DNA of 64,000 nt from Pseudomonas fluorescens Q2-87. GTDB taxonomy: Bacteria; Pseudomonadota; Gammaproteobacteria; Pseudomonadales; Pseudomonadaceae. The notes under the pieces were generated by a model. The model ran no database searches and had not been told where the DNA came from. It saw only the letters and a list, made by a program, of their open reading frames with translations. The position numbers were made by a program, and so were the translations under genes. The stretch spans positions 4,220,556 to 4,284,555 of the forward strand of contig NZ_CM001558.1 of the NCBI RefSeq assembly GCF_000281895.1, written 5' to 3'. Of this stretch, positions 9,658 through 17,717 are shown piece by piece (the first letter of the stretch is position 1; the number at the start of each line of letters is the position of its first letter).

Positions 9658-10102
9658 TCTGCCCCAGCAGATGATCCAGACCGTCGCGCAATGCTCCCAG
9701 ACGGTCCAGGTCGACGCCGCTGTCGCACAGCAGGCGTGCCTTGAGCGGGCCCACTTGCTCACGCAAGGCTCGCCCTGCGTCCGACAGGCTCAAGTGCACT
9801 TCCCGCTCGTCCCGCGGCGAACGCTGGCGCTGGACAAGGTCCAGTTGTTCAAGGCGCTTGAGCAGCGGCGTCAGCGTGCCGGAGTCCAACAGCAACCGCT
9901 CGCCCAGGGCCTTGACCGTCGGCTGTTGCGGGGCGGTCTCCTGCCATTCCCACAGCACCAGCATCGCCAGGTATTGCGGATAGGTCAGGCCAAGCTGATC
10001 AAGCATCGGCTTGTAGCCACGGATCACTGCGCGCGAAGCGGCATACAGTTTGAAGCACAACTGGCTGTCGAGCTTCAACGAATCGGCCGACAGATCATTC
10101 AT
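9641..10102 (-). CDS. ospR: MarR/OhrR-family thiol-peroxide sensing repressor (OspR)
   Basis: 153 residues, a one-domain winged-helix MarR protein. The reactive cysteine Cys16 sits in the QLCFKLY box typical of OhrR-type sensors, and a second cysteine, Cys126, lies near the C-terminus as in two-Cys members. Its ATG overlaps the gpx stop (ATGA), so it is translated coupled to gpx. In P. aeruginosa the same pair is ospR-gpx, where OspR represses gpx and responds to oxidation by disulfide formation. A palindrome at 10634-10647 upstream of gpx is the likely operator. A second, distinct OhrR is encoded at 23459. Confidence 0.88.
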   Translation of the reverse strand: MNDLSADSLKLDSQLCFKLYAASRAVIRGYKPMLDQLGLTYPQYLAMLVLWEWQETAPQQPTVKALGERLLLDSGTLTPLLKRLEQLDLVQRQRSPRDEREVHLSLSDAGRALREQVGPLKARLLCDSGVDLDRLGALRDGLDHLLGQIKALT

Positions 10103-10584
10103 TTGAGCAGCGCTTCGATCTCACCGGTCAGGTCCTGGGGCTTGGTGGTCGGGGCAAAACGCTTGACCACCTGACCGTCCTTGCCAATCAGGAATTTGGT
10201 GAAGTTCCACTTGATGCCCTTGGACCCTAGCACGCCAGGTGCTCGTTGCTTGAGCTGGACGAACAGCGGATGGGCGTTGGCACCGTTGACCTCGATTTTC
10301 TTGAACAGCGGGAAACTCACGCCGAAGTTCAGCTCGCAGAACTCAGTGATCGCCCCCTCGTTGCCCGGTTCCTGCTTGCCGAACTGGTTGCATGGAAAGC
10401 CCAGCACCACCAACCCCTGGTCCTTGTAGGTCTGCCATAACGCCTCAAGCCCCTTGTATTGCGGGGTAAAGCCGCACTGGCTGGCGGTGTTGACGACCAG
10501 CACCGCCTTGCCGGCGAAATCGGCGAGGGTCTTTTGCTCACCCTTGATGGTGGTGCACGGGATATCCAGCAGGTTTTCGCTCAT
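10099..10584 (-). CDS. Thioredoxin-type glutathione peroxidase (Gpx/BtuE family)
   Basis: 161 residues from ATG 10584; the open upstream part has no good start. It has the thioredoxin-fold Gpx motifs: peroxidatic Cys37 in NTASQCGFTPQY, the LGFPCNQFGKQEPG block, and the WNFTKFL tryptophan block. Cys83 in EFCELNF occupies the place of the resolving cysteine of two-Cys Gpx proteins, so thioredoxin rather than glutathione is the likely reductant (inference from family knowledge). First gene of the gpx-ospR operon, overlapping ospR by 4 bases. Expected to be cytoplasmic and induced by organic peroxides. Confidence 0.92.
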   Translation of the reverse strand: MSENLLDIPCTTIKGEQKTLADFAGKAVLVVNTASQCGFTPQYKGLEALWQTYKDQGLVVLGFPCNQFGKQEPGNEGAITEFCELNFGVSFPLFKKIEVNGANAHPLFVQLKQRAPGVLGSKGIKWNFTKFLIGKDGQVVKRFAPTTKPQDLTGEIEALLK

Positions 10585-10633
10585 GGCAAGGCTCCGAATG
10601 GGTTGGACAGGCGGTGAAGATAGCGAGCGATTC

Positions 10634-10647
10634 AATTGCGTGCAATT
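10634..10647. promoter_or_regulatory. Perfect palindrome upstream of gpx-ospR, likely OspR operator
   Basis: AATTGC-GT-GCAATT is a perfect 6+6 inverted repeat 50 bases upstream of the gpx ATG, in AT-rich DNA suitable for a promoter. MarR-family repressors bind such AT-rich palindromes and usually control their own operon. The assignment to OspR is inference from position. Confidence 0.6.
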
Positions 10648-10700
10648 TAATTAGCCAAACCGTCAGTTTGTCACCGATGAGCTGCCGCCGAGCACAAAAC

Positions 10701-10832
10701 CGTGGCGAGGGGATTTATCCCCGATGGGCTGCGCAGCAGCCCCAGAAAACTATAGCTTCGGTGTCCCAGGCTGATCGTATTCAACCCTTAGAGGTTGCTG
10801 CGCAACCTGCGGGGATAAATCCCCTCGCCACA
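10701..10832. repeat. Inverted REP pair, GGGGATTTATCCCC family
   Basis: A copy reading GTGGCGAGGGGATTTATCCC (10702 on) is followed by its inverted partner ending in CCCCTCGCCAC (10832), with GGGCTGCGCAGCAGCCC-type inner stems. Such REP doublets are frequent in fluorescent pseudomonads and can fold into a long cruciform. Other copies are at 53761 and, as a variant, 59864. It separates gpx from msrB. Confidence 0.8.
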
Positions 10833-10836
10833 AAGC

Positions 10837-11232
10837 TCAGTCGCGAGGCACCAGATCCAGGCACACCGAGTTGATGCAGTAGCGCAAACCCGTTGGCGGC
10901 GGGCCGTCAGGGAAGACATGGCCCAAGTGGGCGTCGCACTTGGCGCAGACCACTTCGGTGCGGATCATGCCGTGACTGACGTCCCGCACTTCCACCACCG
11001 CACTGCCTTCGATCGGTGCATAGAAACTCGGCCAGCCACAGCCGGAGTCAAATTTGGTCTGCGAGTCGAACAGCGGCTCGTTGCAGCAGATGCAGTGGTA
11101 TACACCGTCGGTCTTGGTGTCGTTATATTTGCCGGAAAACGGCCGCTCGGTGCCCTTGAGCCGGCAGACGTTGTACTGTTCCGGATCAAGCATGGCGCGC
11201 CATTCTTCAAGGGTTTTTTCCAACTTTTCCAT
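10837..11232 (-). CDS. msrB: Peptide-methionine (R)-S-oxide reductase
   Basis: 131 residues, normal MsrB length. Two zinc-binding Cys pairs (CICC region and CAKC) and the catalytic Cys in GLRYCINS are present, as is the GCGWPSF block. It reduces Met-R-sulfoxide in proteins with thioredoxin in the cytoplasm. ATG 11232 was chosen because a GAGG-type site precedes it and the family starts there; the frame is open upstream only through non-coding leader. The leader carries an intrinsic-terminator hairpin 20 bases before the start codon (11252-11287). Divergent from alaA. Confidence 0.95.
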   Translation of the reverse strand: MEKLEKTLEEWRAMLDPEQYNVCRLKGTERPFSGKYNDTKTDGVYHCICCNEPLFDSQTKFDSGCGWPSFYAPIEGSAVVEVRDVSHGMIRTEVVCAKCDAHLGHVFPDGPPPTGLRYCINSVCLDLVPRD

Positions 11233-11251
11233 CGTCCTACCTCGGCAATTG

Positions 11252-11287
11252 AAAAAGCCCGATCCGACGCTTTTAAGCAGATCGGGC
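11252..11287 (-). terminator. Terminator-like hairpin in the msrB leader (possible attenuator)
   Basis: On the minus strand GCCCGATC (11287-11280) pairs perfectly with GATCGGGC (11264-11257) and is followed directly by TTTTT (11256-11252). The 15-base loop contains a further GCTT/AAGC palindrome. It sits between any msrB promoter and the msrB ATG at 11232. No gene upstream on this strand needs terminating, because alaA points away. Confidence 0.65.
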
Positions 11288-11452
11288 GGCACGTATGATT
11301 GCGCCTCGTCAGGCGCCAGTCTGGCAGTCACGTCATGCGCATTCAAACGGATTGTCACGCATGTACCGCGTCGGGCCTGGGCACAGACGCAGGATCCCCA
11401 GTACGGTAGTTCATACGCCGCCTGGATCGTTCATTTTCGGGAACACATCGCC

Positions 11453-12664
11453 ATGCAGGTCAGCAAATCGAACAAGCTCGCCAACGTCTGCTACGACATT
11501 CGCGGCCCGGTGCTCAAGCACGCCAAACGCCTGGAAGAGGAAGGCCATCGCATCCTCAAGCTGAACATCGGCAACCCGGCGCCCTTTGGTTTCGAAGCGC
11601 CCGACGAAATCCTCCAGGACGTCATCCGCAACCTGCCGACCGCACAGGGCTACAGCGACTCCAAGGGCCTGTTCAGCGCCCGCAAGGCTGTCATGCAGTA
11701 CTACCAGCAGAAGCAAGTCGAAGGCATCGGCATCGAGGACATCTACCTGGGCAACGGTGTATCCGAGCTGATCGTAATGTCGATGCAAGCGTTGCTCAAC
11801 AATGGCGACGAAGTGCTGGTGCCGGCGCCAGACTACCCGCTCTGGACCGCCGCCGTCAGCCTGTCCGGCGGCAACCCGGTGCATTACCTGTGCGACGAGC
11901 AGGCCAATTGGTTCCCTGACCTGGCGGATATCAAGGCCAAGATCACGCCCAATACCAAGGCATTGGTGATCATCAACCCGAACAACCCTACCGGCGCCGT
12001 GTACTCCAGGGAAGTGCTGCTGGGCATGCTGGAACTGGCCCGCCAGCACAACCTGGTGGTGTTTTCCGACGAGATCTACGACAAGATCCTCTACGACGAC
12101 GCGGTGCACATCTGCACCGCCTCCTTGGCGCCGGACCTGCTGTGCCTGACCTTCAACGGCTTGTCCAAGTCCTATCGGGTCGCCGGTTTCCGTTCCGGCT
12201 GGATCGCCATCTCCGGGCCCAAGCACCACGCCCAGAGCTACATTGAAGGCATCGACATGCTGGCCAACATGCGCCTGTGTGCCAACGTGCCGAGCCAGCA
12301 TGCGATCCAGACGGCGCTGGGCGGTTACCAGAGCATCAACGACCTGGTCCTGCCCCAGGGACGGCTGCTGGAGCAGCGCAATCGTACCTGGGAACTGCTC
12401 AACGACATTCCAGGCGTCAGCTGCGTCAAGCCGATGGGCGCGCTGTATGCCTTCCCACGGATCGACCCGAAGGTCTGCCCGATCCACAACGATGAAAAGT
12501 TCGTGCTCGACCTGCTGCTGTCCGAAAAGCTGCTGGTGGTCCAGGGCACCGCGTTCAACTGGCCATGGCCGGATCACTTCCGCGTCGTGACCCTGCCGCG
12601 GGTCGATGACCTGGACCAGGCGATCGGCCGTATCGGCAATTTCCTCAAGTCCTACCGCCAATAA
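11453..12664 (+). CDS. alaA: Alanine aminotransferase AlaA-type (class I/II PLP aminotransferase)
   Basis: 403 residues. It has the class I aminotransferase blocks NPNNPTGAVYS and SDEIYDKILYD, the PLP lysine Lys239 in GLSKSYRVAGFRSGW, and the C-terminal FRVVTLP arginine block. Sequence and length match AlaA, which makes alanine from pyruvate and glutamate. Start ATG 11453 is where the family begins (MQVSKSNKL); the open frame upstream runs through the msrB leader. A 16-bp perfect hairpin follows the stop codon at once. Cytoplasmic housekeeping function. Confidence 0.9.
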   Translation: MQVSKSNKLANVCYDIRGPVLKHAKRLEEEGHRILKLNIGNPAPFGFEAPDEILQDVIRNLPTAQGYSDSKGLFSARKAVMQYYQQKQVEGIGIEDIYLGNGVSELIVMSMQALLNNGDEVLVPAPDYPLWTAAVSLSGGNPVHYLCDEQANWFPDLADIKAKITPNTKALVIINPNNPTGAVYSREVLLGMLELARQHNLVVFSDEIYDKILYDDAVHICTASLAPDLLCLTFNGLSKSYRVAGFRSGWIAISGPKHHAQSYIEGIDMLANMRLCANVPSQHAIQTALGGYQSINDLVLPQGRLLEQRNRTWELLNDIPGVSCVKPMGALYAFPRIDPKVCPIHNDEKFVLDLLLSEKLLVVQGTAFNWPWPDHFRVVTLPRVDDLDQAIGRIGNFLKSYRQ

Positions 12665-12666
12665 GC

Positions 12667-12706
12667 CAGACAGCGTGCGAGGAGTCCTCGCCTCGCACGC
12701 TGTCTG
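12667..12706. other. Perfect 16-bp inverted repeat just after alaA
   Basis: CAGACAGCGTGCGAGG (12667-12682) and its exact reverse complement (12691-12706) flank an 8-base loop, starting 2 bases after the alaA stop. There is no T-tract after it, so it is not a canonical intrinsic terminator. It could act as a 3' stabiliser or with Rho. The rest of the 12665-12968 gap holds only the htpX promoter. Confidence 0.8.
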
Positions 12707-12894
12707 ATTCAGCAACATATCCGTTCCGGCCAGCTCCGACAGGCCTTCTACACTTGGGCCTGAGCGGACGATGAGCATCCAGGCTCAACGTTCATGGGAC
12801 AGGGGCACCAAATTCCTTTTTCCACATGCACTTTCAGAAAAGTCTTTCAATCATTTGGGACGCCTGTAGGACACAGTTTGAAATAGTCGCTGAG

Positions 12895-12923
12895 TTGAAT
12901 AGCCTGCGGCAGCACCTTATATA
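12895..12923 (+). promoter_or_regulatory. Sigma-70-type promoter of htpX
   Basis: TTGAAT (12895-12900), a 17-base spacer and TATATA (12918-12923) lie 46 bases upstream of the htpX start. I see no good sigma-32 pair at the correct spacing, although htpX is heat-inducible in E. coli. Confidence 0.55.
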
Positions 12924-12968
12924 CCCCGCATAACGCTACATCTTTAGCATGAGGAGATTTCCACAACC

Positions 12969-13856
12969 ATGATGCGCATCCTGCTGTTCTTGGCCACTAA
13001 CCTGGCGGTCGTGCTGATTGCCAGCATCACCCTGAGCCTCTTCGGCTTCAACGGGTTCATGGCGGCCAATGGGGTTGATCTCAACCTCAATCAGCTGCTG
13101 ATCTTCTGTGCGGTGTTCGGTTTCGCCGGTTCCCTGTTCTCGCTGTTCATCTCCAAGTGGATGGCGAAGATGAGCACCGGCACCCAGATCATCAGCCAGC
13201 CGCGCACTCGCCATGAACAATGGCTGCTGCAAACCGTCGAGCAGCTGTCCCGCGAAGCCGGTATCAAGATGCCGGAGGTCGGGATTTTCCCGGCCTACGA
13301 GGCCAACGCCTTCGCCACCGGCTGGAACAAGAACGACGCGCTGGTCGCCGTCAGCCAGGGCTTGCTCGAGCGGTTCTCGCCGGATGAAGTCAAGGCTGTG
13401 CTGGCCCACGAGATCGGCCACGTCGCCAACGGCGACATGGTGACCCTGGCGCTGATCCAGGGCGTGGTGAACACCTTCGTGATGTTCTTTGCGCGGATCA
13501 TCGGCAACTTCGTCGACAAGGTGATCTTCAAGAACGAAGAAGGCCAGGGTATCGCCTATTACGTGGCGACCATTTTCGCCGAACTGGTACTGGGCATCCT
13601 CGCCAGCGCCATCGTCATGTGGTTCTCGCGCAAACGCGAATTCCGCGCCGACGATGCCGGTGCACGCCTCGCAGGCACCAGCGCCATGATCGGCGCCCTG
13701 CAACGCCTGCGGGCCGAGCAAGGTTTGCCAGTCCATATGCCCGACACCTTGAATGCCTTTGGTATCAACGGTGGCATCAAGCAGGGCCTGGCACGCATGT
13801 TCATGAGCCACCCGCCGCTGGAAGAGCGCATTGACGCATTGCGACGTCGCGGCTGA
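12969..13856 (+). CDS. htpX: Membrane zinc metalloprotease HtpX
   Basis: 295 residues. Two N-terminal membrane helices (about 4-26 and 40-60) precede the cytoplasmic M48 catalytic domain with HEIGH at 147-151. Further helices follow near residues 155-175 and 195-215, and the third zinc ligand is in the [10 protein letters not shown] block. HtpX is an inner-membrane protease that degrades misfolded membrane proteins alongside FtsH. GAGGAG at 12949-12954 supports the start; ATG 12972 is possible. Single-gene unit between a sigma-70-type promoter and a strong terminator. Confidence 0.95.
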   Translation: MMRILLFLATNLAVVLIASITLSLFGFNGFMAANGVDLNLNQLLIFCAVFGFAGSLFSLFISKWMAKMSTGTQIISQPRTRHEQWLLQTVEQLSREAGIKMPEVGIFPAYEANAFATGWNKNDALVAVSQGLLERFSPDEVKAVLAHEIGHVANGDMVTLALIQGVVNTFVMFFARIIGNFVDKVIFKNEEGQGIAYYVATIFAELVLGILASAIVMWFSRKREFRADDAGARLAGTSAMIGALQRLRAEQGLPVHMPDTLNAFGINGGIKQGLARMFMSHPPLEERIDALRRRG

Positions 13857-13868
13857 TCCAAGCCTTAT

Positions 13869-13901
13869 AAAAAAAGCCCGCAGCGATGCGGGCTTTTTTA
13901 T
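13869..13901. terminator. Bidirectional intrinsic terminator, htpX / tpm
   Basis: GCCCGC (13876-13881) pairs with GCGGGC (13888-13893) around a 6-base loop, flanked by an A-run on the left and a T-run on the right. It can terminate htpX (+) and tpm (-). Confidence 0.9.
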
Positions 13902-13934
13902 CCGGGTCTCATGAGGCCAGCATGGGGCAGCACT

Positions 13935-14588
13935 TCAACCCTTGGAGATCCGATACACCCGTTCATCCAGCCGCGTCACTCCAGCCTGCAAGAACTTCCA
14001 GCTTTCACCCAGCACATCCTGCTCCTGCAAGACCTTTAGTTGCCAGACATCACCCAGCAACCGCCGCACTTCGTCATCCGCTACGGAGAATGGTGGTCCG
14101 GGCATTTGTGCCTGATCGTAATCCAAGGTAATCAATAGCCCCATGCATTGCGGCATGATCTTCTGCAAATGGGCCGCATAGCGTTCCCGCATCGGCACCG
14201 GCAAGGCGATCAGCGCCGCGCGGTCGTACAACGCTGTGCAACCAGCCAGGTCCTCCTGATCCAGGGCAAAAAAATCACCGCAGCGAATTTCGATTTCAGC
14301 GGCACGAAAAACTTTGAATGCGCCCTCCTCGCTCACGCTCGGTTCAAGCTGATGCTCAATAAAGAAATCAGTGACAGCCTTTTCCGACAACTCCACGCCC
14401 AGCACCGGATATCCCTGCTGAGCAAGCCACAACAGATCCAGGCTTTTGCCACACAACGGCACCAGCACCCGCGTGCCTTGGGCCAACCTCAGTTGCGGCC
14501 AGAAGCGCTGAAGATAGGGGTTCACGTCCGGCAAATGGAAACCGATCTGATTCGATGACCAACGCTTGTGCCAAAACTCGGATTCCAT
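13935..14588 (-). CDS. tpm: Thiopurine S-methyltransferase
   Basis: 217 residues, full length for bacterial TPMT. The N-terminal EFWHKRW and [11 protein letters not shown] blocks, the [21 protein letters not shown]-binding motif and the VLGVELSE acidic strand end are all present. It is a cytoplasmic SAM-dependent methyltransferase. In pseudomonads it detoxifies tellurite and selenium oxyanions, and it also methylates thiopurines. Convergent with htpX and divergent from the LigB-like gene. Confidence 0.93.
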   Translation of the reverse strand: MESEFWHKRWSSNQIGFHLPDVNPYLQRFWPQLRLAQGTRVLVPLCGKSLDLLWLAQQGYPVLGVELSEKAVTDFFIEHQLEPSVSEEGAFKVFRAAEIEIRCGDFFALDQEDLAGCTALYDRAALIALPVPMRERYAAHLQKIMPQCMGLLITLDYDQAQMPGPPFSVADDEVRRLLGDVWQLKVLQEQDVLGESWKFLQAGVTRLDERVYRISKG

Positions 14589-14692
14589 GTTTTGCTCCTG
14601 ATAATTCGATCAAAACGGGCTAAAACTTATATTAGATTTAGATGATTGACCTGGCGGAAGATGACAACATCTTAACGCTCAGGAGTCCGTCC

Positions 14693-15460
14693 ATGCTGCC
14701 CAGCCTGTTTATCTCCCATGGTTCACCCATGCTTGCCCTGGAACCGGGTGACAGTGGTCCGGCGCTGGCCCGCCTGGCCGGGCAATTGCCCAAGCCCAAG
14801 GCCATTGTCATTGTGTCCGCTCACTGGGAAAGCGATGAACTGTTGGTCAGCGCCAACCCCCAGCCGCGTACATGGCATGACTTCGGCGGTTTTCCACAAG
14901 CCTTGCACGAGGTGCAGTACCCCGCGCCGGGTAATCCGGACCTGGCAACGCGGGTCGCTGACCTGCTCACTGCTGCGCAGTTGCCTGCACGCCTCGATGC
15001 GCAACGCCCCTTCGACCATGGCGTCTGGGTGCCATTGTCGTTGATGTATCCCGAAGCCGACGTCCCTGTGGTACAAGTCTCGCTGCCCAGCCGCCAGGGG
15101 CCTGCATTGCAGACCCAGGTCGGCCAAGCCCTTGCCAGCCTGCGCCAGGAAGACATCCTGCTGATCGGTTCCGGCAGCATCACCCACAACCTGCGCGACC
15201 TGGACTGGAACGCCGGCCCTGAAAGCATCGAGCCCTGGGCGAAATCCTTTCGCGACTGGATCGTAGAAAAGCTGGCGGCCAACGACGAAGCCGCGCTGCA
15301 TGACTATCGTCGCCTGGCGCCTAATGCCGTGCGCAGCCACCCCAGCGACGAGCACCTGTTGCCGCTGTATTTTGCCCGGGGCGCGGGTGGGGAATTCAGC
15401 GTTGCTCACCAAGGGTTCACAATGGGCACGTTGGGGATGGACATTTATCGGTTTGCCTGA
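14693..15460 (+). CDS. LigB/YgiD-type class III extradiol dioxygenase
   Basis: 255 residues from ATG 14693, supported by AGGAG at 14681-14685; the frame upstream is open but unsupported. Metal-ligand blocks of the 4,5-DOPA dioxygenase family are visible: SLFISHGSPM (His9), the AHWES block, DHGVWVPL, and SGSITHNL. E. coli YgiD has DOPA 4,5-extradiol activity, but the natural substrate in pseudomonads is not established. Cytoplasmic, monocistronic, ending before a REP pair and a terminator. Confidence 0.85.
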   Translation: MLPSLFISHGSPMLALEPGDSGPALARLAGQLPKPKAIVIVSAHWESDELLVSANPQPRTWHDFGGFPQALHEVQYPAPGNPDLATRVADLLTAAQLPARLDAQRPFDHGVWVPLSLMYPEADVPVVQVSLPSRQGPALQTQVGQALASLRQEDILLIGSGSITHNLRDLDWNAGPESIEPWAKSFRDWIVEKLAANDEAALHDYRRLAPNAVRSHPSDEHLLPLYFARGAGGEFSVAHQGFTMGTLGMDIYRFA

Positions 15461-15480
15461 GAGATAGACCGAGTCGCTCC

Positions 15481-15574
15481 ATTCGCGAGCAAACCCGCTC
15501 CCACAGGGGGATTGCGGTGAACGCAGCACTTGTGGGCACCGTGGTCCCGTGTGGGAGCGGGCTTGCTCGCGAAT
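15481..15574. repeat. Inverted REP pair, GCGAGCAAGCCCGCTCCCAC family
   Basis: The copy ATTCGCGAGCAAACCCGCTC (15481 on) is followed by its inverted mate ending GCTTGCTCGCGAAT (15574). This family recurs at 20008, 23996, 47062, 53084 and 57931, always as head-to-head pairs about 90 bases long, and once as a single degenerate copy at 44000. Confidence 0.85.
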
Positions 15575-15614
15575 GGGACAACACCGCTCACCTGACGGAA
15601 CACCAAACAACAGG

Positions 15615-15648
15615 CAAAAAAATCCCCGAACCAGTCGGGGATTTTTTT
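15615..15648. terminator. Bidirectional intrinsic terminator
   Basis: ATCCCCGA (15622-15629) pairs with TCGGGGAT (15635-15642), flanked by A7 and T7 runs. It serves the dioxygenase gene (+) and deaD (-). Confidence 0.9.
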
Positions 15649-15674
15649 GTTCGATCAATCAGCCCGCAAGCCGA

Positions 15675-17348
15675 TCAATCTTCGCGATAGCGACGCAGCT
15701 TGAGCTGCTTGCCAGCCACGCGAGTGTCCTTCAGCTTGGTCAGCAACTTCTCCAGACCATCTTCCGGCAGCTCTACCAGGCTGAAGCTGTCACGCACCTG
15801 AATGCGACCGATCGCTTCACGCGCCAGGCCGCCTTCGTTGAGGATGGCACCCAGCAGGTTTTTGGCAGCGATGCCGTCACGGGCACCCAGAGCGGTACGG
15901 CAGCGAGCACGACCTTCAGCCAGCGGGACCGGCGCACGACGCTCACGGTCGCCACGGTCGGGACGGTCACCGGTACGCTCGGGACGATCGCCACGCGGTG
16001 CGTTGTTCGGCACCAGTGGACGTTCCTTCTCGATCGCAACCAGGGTCAGCGCCTGGCCATTGGTGGCCTTGCGCAGCAGCGCGGCAGCCAGGGCACGCGG
16101 GGTGCAACCGATGTCGGCGGTCAGGCGATCGAGCAGATCACCGTGGGTCGACTCGGCATCAGCCACCAGCGGCGACAGGCTGTTGGTCAGTTTCTTGATG
16201 CGAGCATCGAGGACAGCCTGGGCGTCCGGCAGGCGAACTTCAGCCACCTTCTGGCCCGTCACGCGCTCGATCACTTGCAGCATGCGACGCTCACGCGGGG
16301 TGACCAGCAGCAGTGCGCGACCTTCGCGACCGGCACGGCCAGTACGGCCGATACGGTGAACGTAGGATTCCGGATCGTACGGCATGTCCACGTTGAACAC
16401 GTGGGTGATGCGCGGAACGTCCAGGCCACGGGCCGCGACGTCGGTCGCCACCACGATGTCCAGACGGCCATCCTTGAGGGAGTCGATCACGCGCTCACGC
16501 TGGTTCTGGGCAATGTCACCGTTCAGCGCAGCGGCTTTGTAGCCTTTGGCTTCCAGGGCGCTGGCCAGGTCCAGGGTCGCTTGCTTGGTGCGCACGAACA
16601 TGATCAGCGCGTCGAAATCCTCGACTTCCAGCAGGCTCAGCACGGCCGAGGTCTTCTGGTCGGCGTGAACCAGCAGGTGAGCCTGCTCGATCGCGGTGAC
16701 GGTCTGGGTCTTGGTCTGGATCTTCACGTGTTGCGGATCGCGCAGGTGGCGTTCGGCAATGGCGCGGATCGATTGCGGCAGGGTCGCCGAGAACAATACG
16801 GTCTGACGGGTCGCTGGCAGGGCCTTGAAGATGACTTCCAGGTCATCCATGAAACCCAGCTTGAGCATTTCGTCGGCTTCGTCGAGAACCAGGTGGTTCA
16901 CGGTAGCCAGGACTTTCTCGTCGCGACGCAGGTGGTCACACAGGCGACCCGGAGTGGCGACAACAATCTGTGCGCCGTTACGGATGGCTTTCAGTTGTGG
17001 GCCCATCGGGGCACCGCCGTAGACGGCCACAACGGTAACGCCCGGCATTTGCTTGGCGTAGGTTTCAAAAGCGGTTGCTACTTGCAGCGCCAACTCTCGG
17101 GTTGGCGCCAGGATCAGGGCTTGCGGCTCGCGCTTGGCAGGATCGATGCAATGCAGGATCGGCAGGGCGAACGCAGCGGTTTTACCCGTACCGGTTTGCG
17201 CCTGGCCAATCATGTCGTGGCCGGCCATGATGATCGGGATCGATTGCTGCTGAATAGCCGAAGGTTCTTCGTAGCCGGTCGCAGCGACAGCGGCAAGAAT
17301 ATTCGGATTGAGATTAAAAGCGGCGAAGCCGCCGGTTTCCTGGGTCAT
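15675..17348 (-). CDS. deaD: ATP-dependent DEAD-box RNA helicase DeaD/CsdA
   Basis: 557 residues from ATG 17348. The Q-motif region is followed by Walker A (AQTGTGKT, Lys56), DEAD at 156-159, SAT, and HRIGRTGRAGR. The C-terminus has an Arg/Gly/Asp-rich linker and a DbpA-type RNA-binding domain ending in LKLRRYRED, which is the CsdA layout. DeaD remodels RNA during ribosome assembly and cold growth. The frame is open another 52 codons upstream, but the family starts at MTQETGGF. The 369-base upstream gap suggests a long leader, as for cold-shock helicase mRNAs. Confidence 0.93.
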   Translation of the reverse strand: MTQETGGFAAFNLNPNILAAVAATGYEEPSAIQQQSIPIIMAGHDMIGQAQTGTGKTAAFALPILHCIDPAKREPQALILAPTRELALQVATAFETYAKQMPGVTVVAVYGGAPMGPQLKAIRNGAQIVVATPGRLCDHLRRDEKVLATVNHLVLDEADEMLKLGFMDDLEVIFKALPATRQTVLFSATLPQSIRAIAERHLRDPQHVKIQTKTQTVTAIEQAHLLVHADQKTSAVLSLLEVEDFDALIMFVRTKQATLDLASALEAKGYKAAALNGDIAQNQRERVIDSLKDGRLDIVVATDVAARGLDVPRITHVFNVDMPYDPESYVHRIGRTGRAGREGRALLLVTPRERRMLQVIERVTGQKVAEVRLPDAQAVLDARIKKLTNSLSPLVADAESTHGDLLDRLTADIGCTPRALAAALLRKATNGQALTLVAIEKERPLVPNNAPRGDRPERTGDRPDRGDRERRAPVPLAEGRARCRTALGARDGIAAKNLLGAILNEGGLAREAIGRIQVRDSFSLVELPEDGLEKLLTKLKDTRVAGKQLKLRRYRED

Positions 17349-17717
17349 GGGTCTGCCTCTAAGTGCATCCGCAAAGACCCATGCTCCAAAGCTGCGCATG
17401 CCGTGTTGAGACTCAAGAGTCGCCCTGGCTGCTTTGTCGGCGGGGATTTGCGAAAACGAATGAATGAAAAAAGAACGTCCTGGAAGCATCCGTTGTGCGG
17501 ACATGCAACCGAAGCTGACTTCGGGGAATTGCGCTACCTTGACGCGGCCCGGCTAAAGGCCGGCGCGCACTATACCGGAATTCGCCCAAAAAGGGAGCTT
17601 TTTTTATCGCCAGACCTCGTTATGGGGCTCGTTGTCCTGGGCCTTGGGACAGTTGGCTAAAACGGTTCACCTTGCGGCGGCTTCCCCTGTGGTCATCAGG
17701 TTTCTTGGCTTCCCTGA
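17349..17717 (-). promoter_or_regulatory. Gap upstream of deaD: long leader with candidate -10
   Basis: On the minus strand TATAGT (17574-17569) is a good -10 element, but I see no matching -35. Transcription from it would give a 5' leader of about 215 bases with a GC-rich hairpin (GGCCGG...CCGGCC near 17545). No gene is supported here; the rest is the 3' side of the next transcription unit. Confidence 0.4.

Noticed and set aside
15549..17660. A 703-codon plus-strand frame opposite deaD
   Set aside because: Antisense shadow of a clear DEAD-box helicase, with low-complexity Gln/His/Arg-rich translation and no family motifs.
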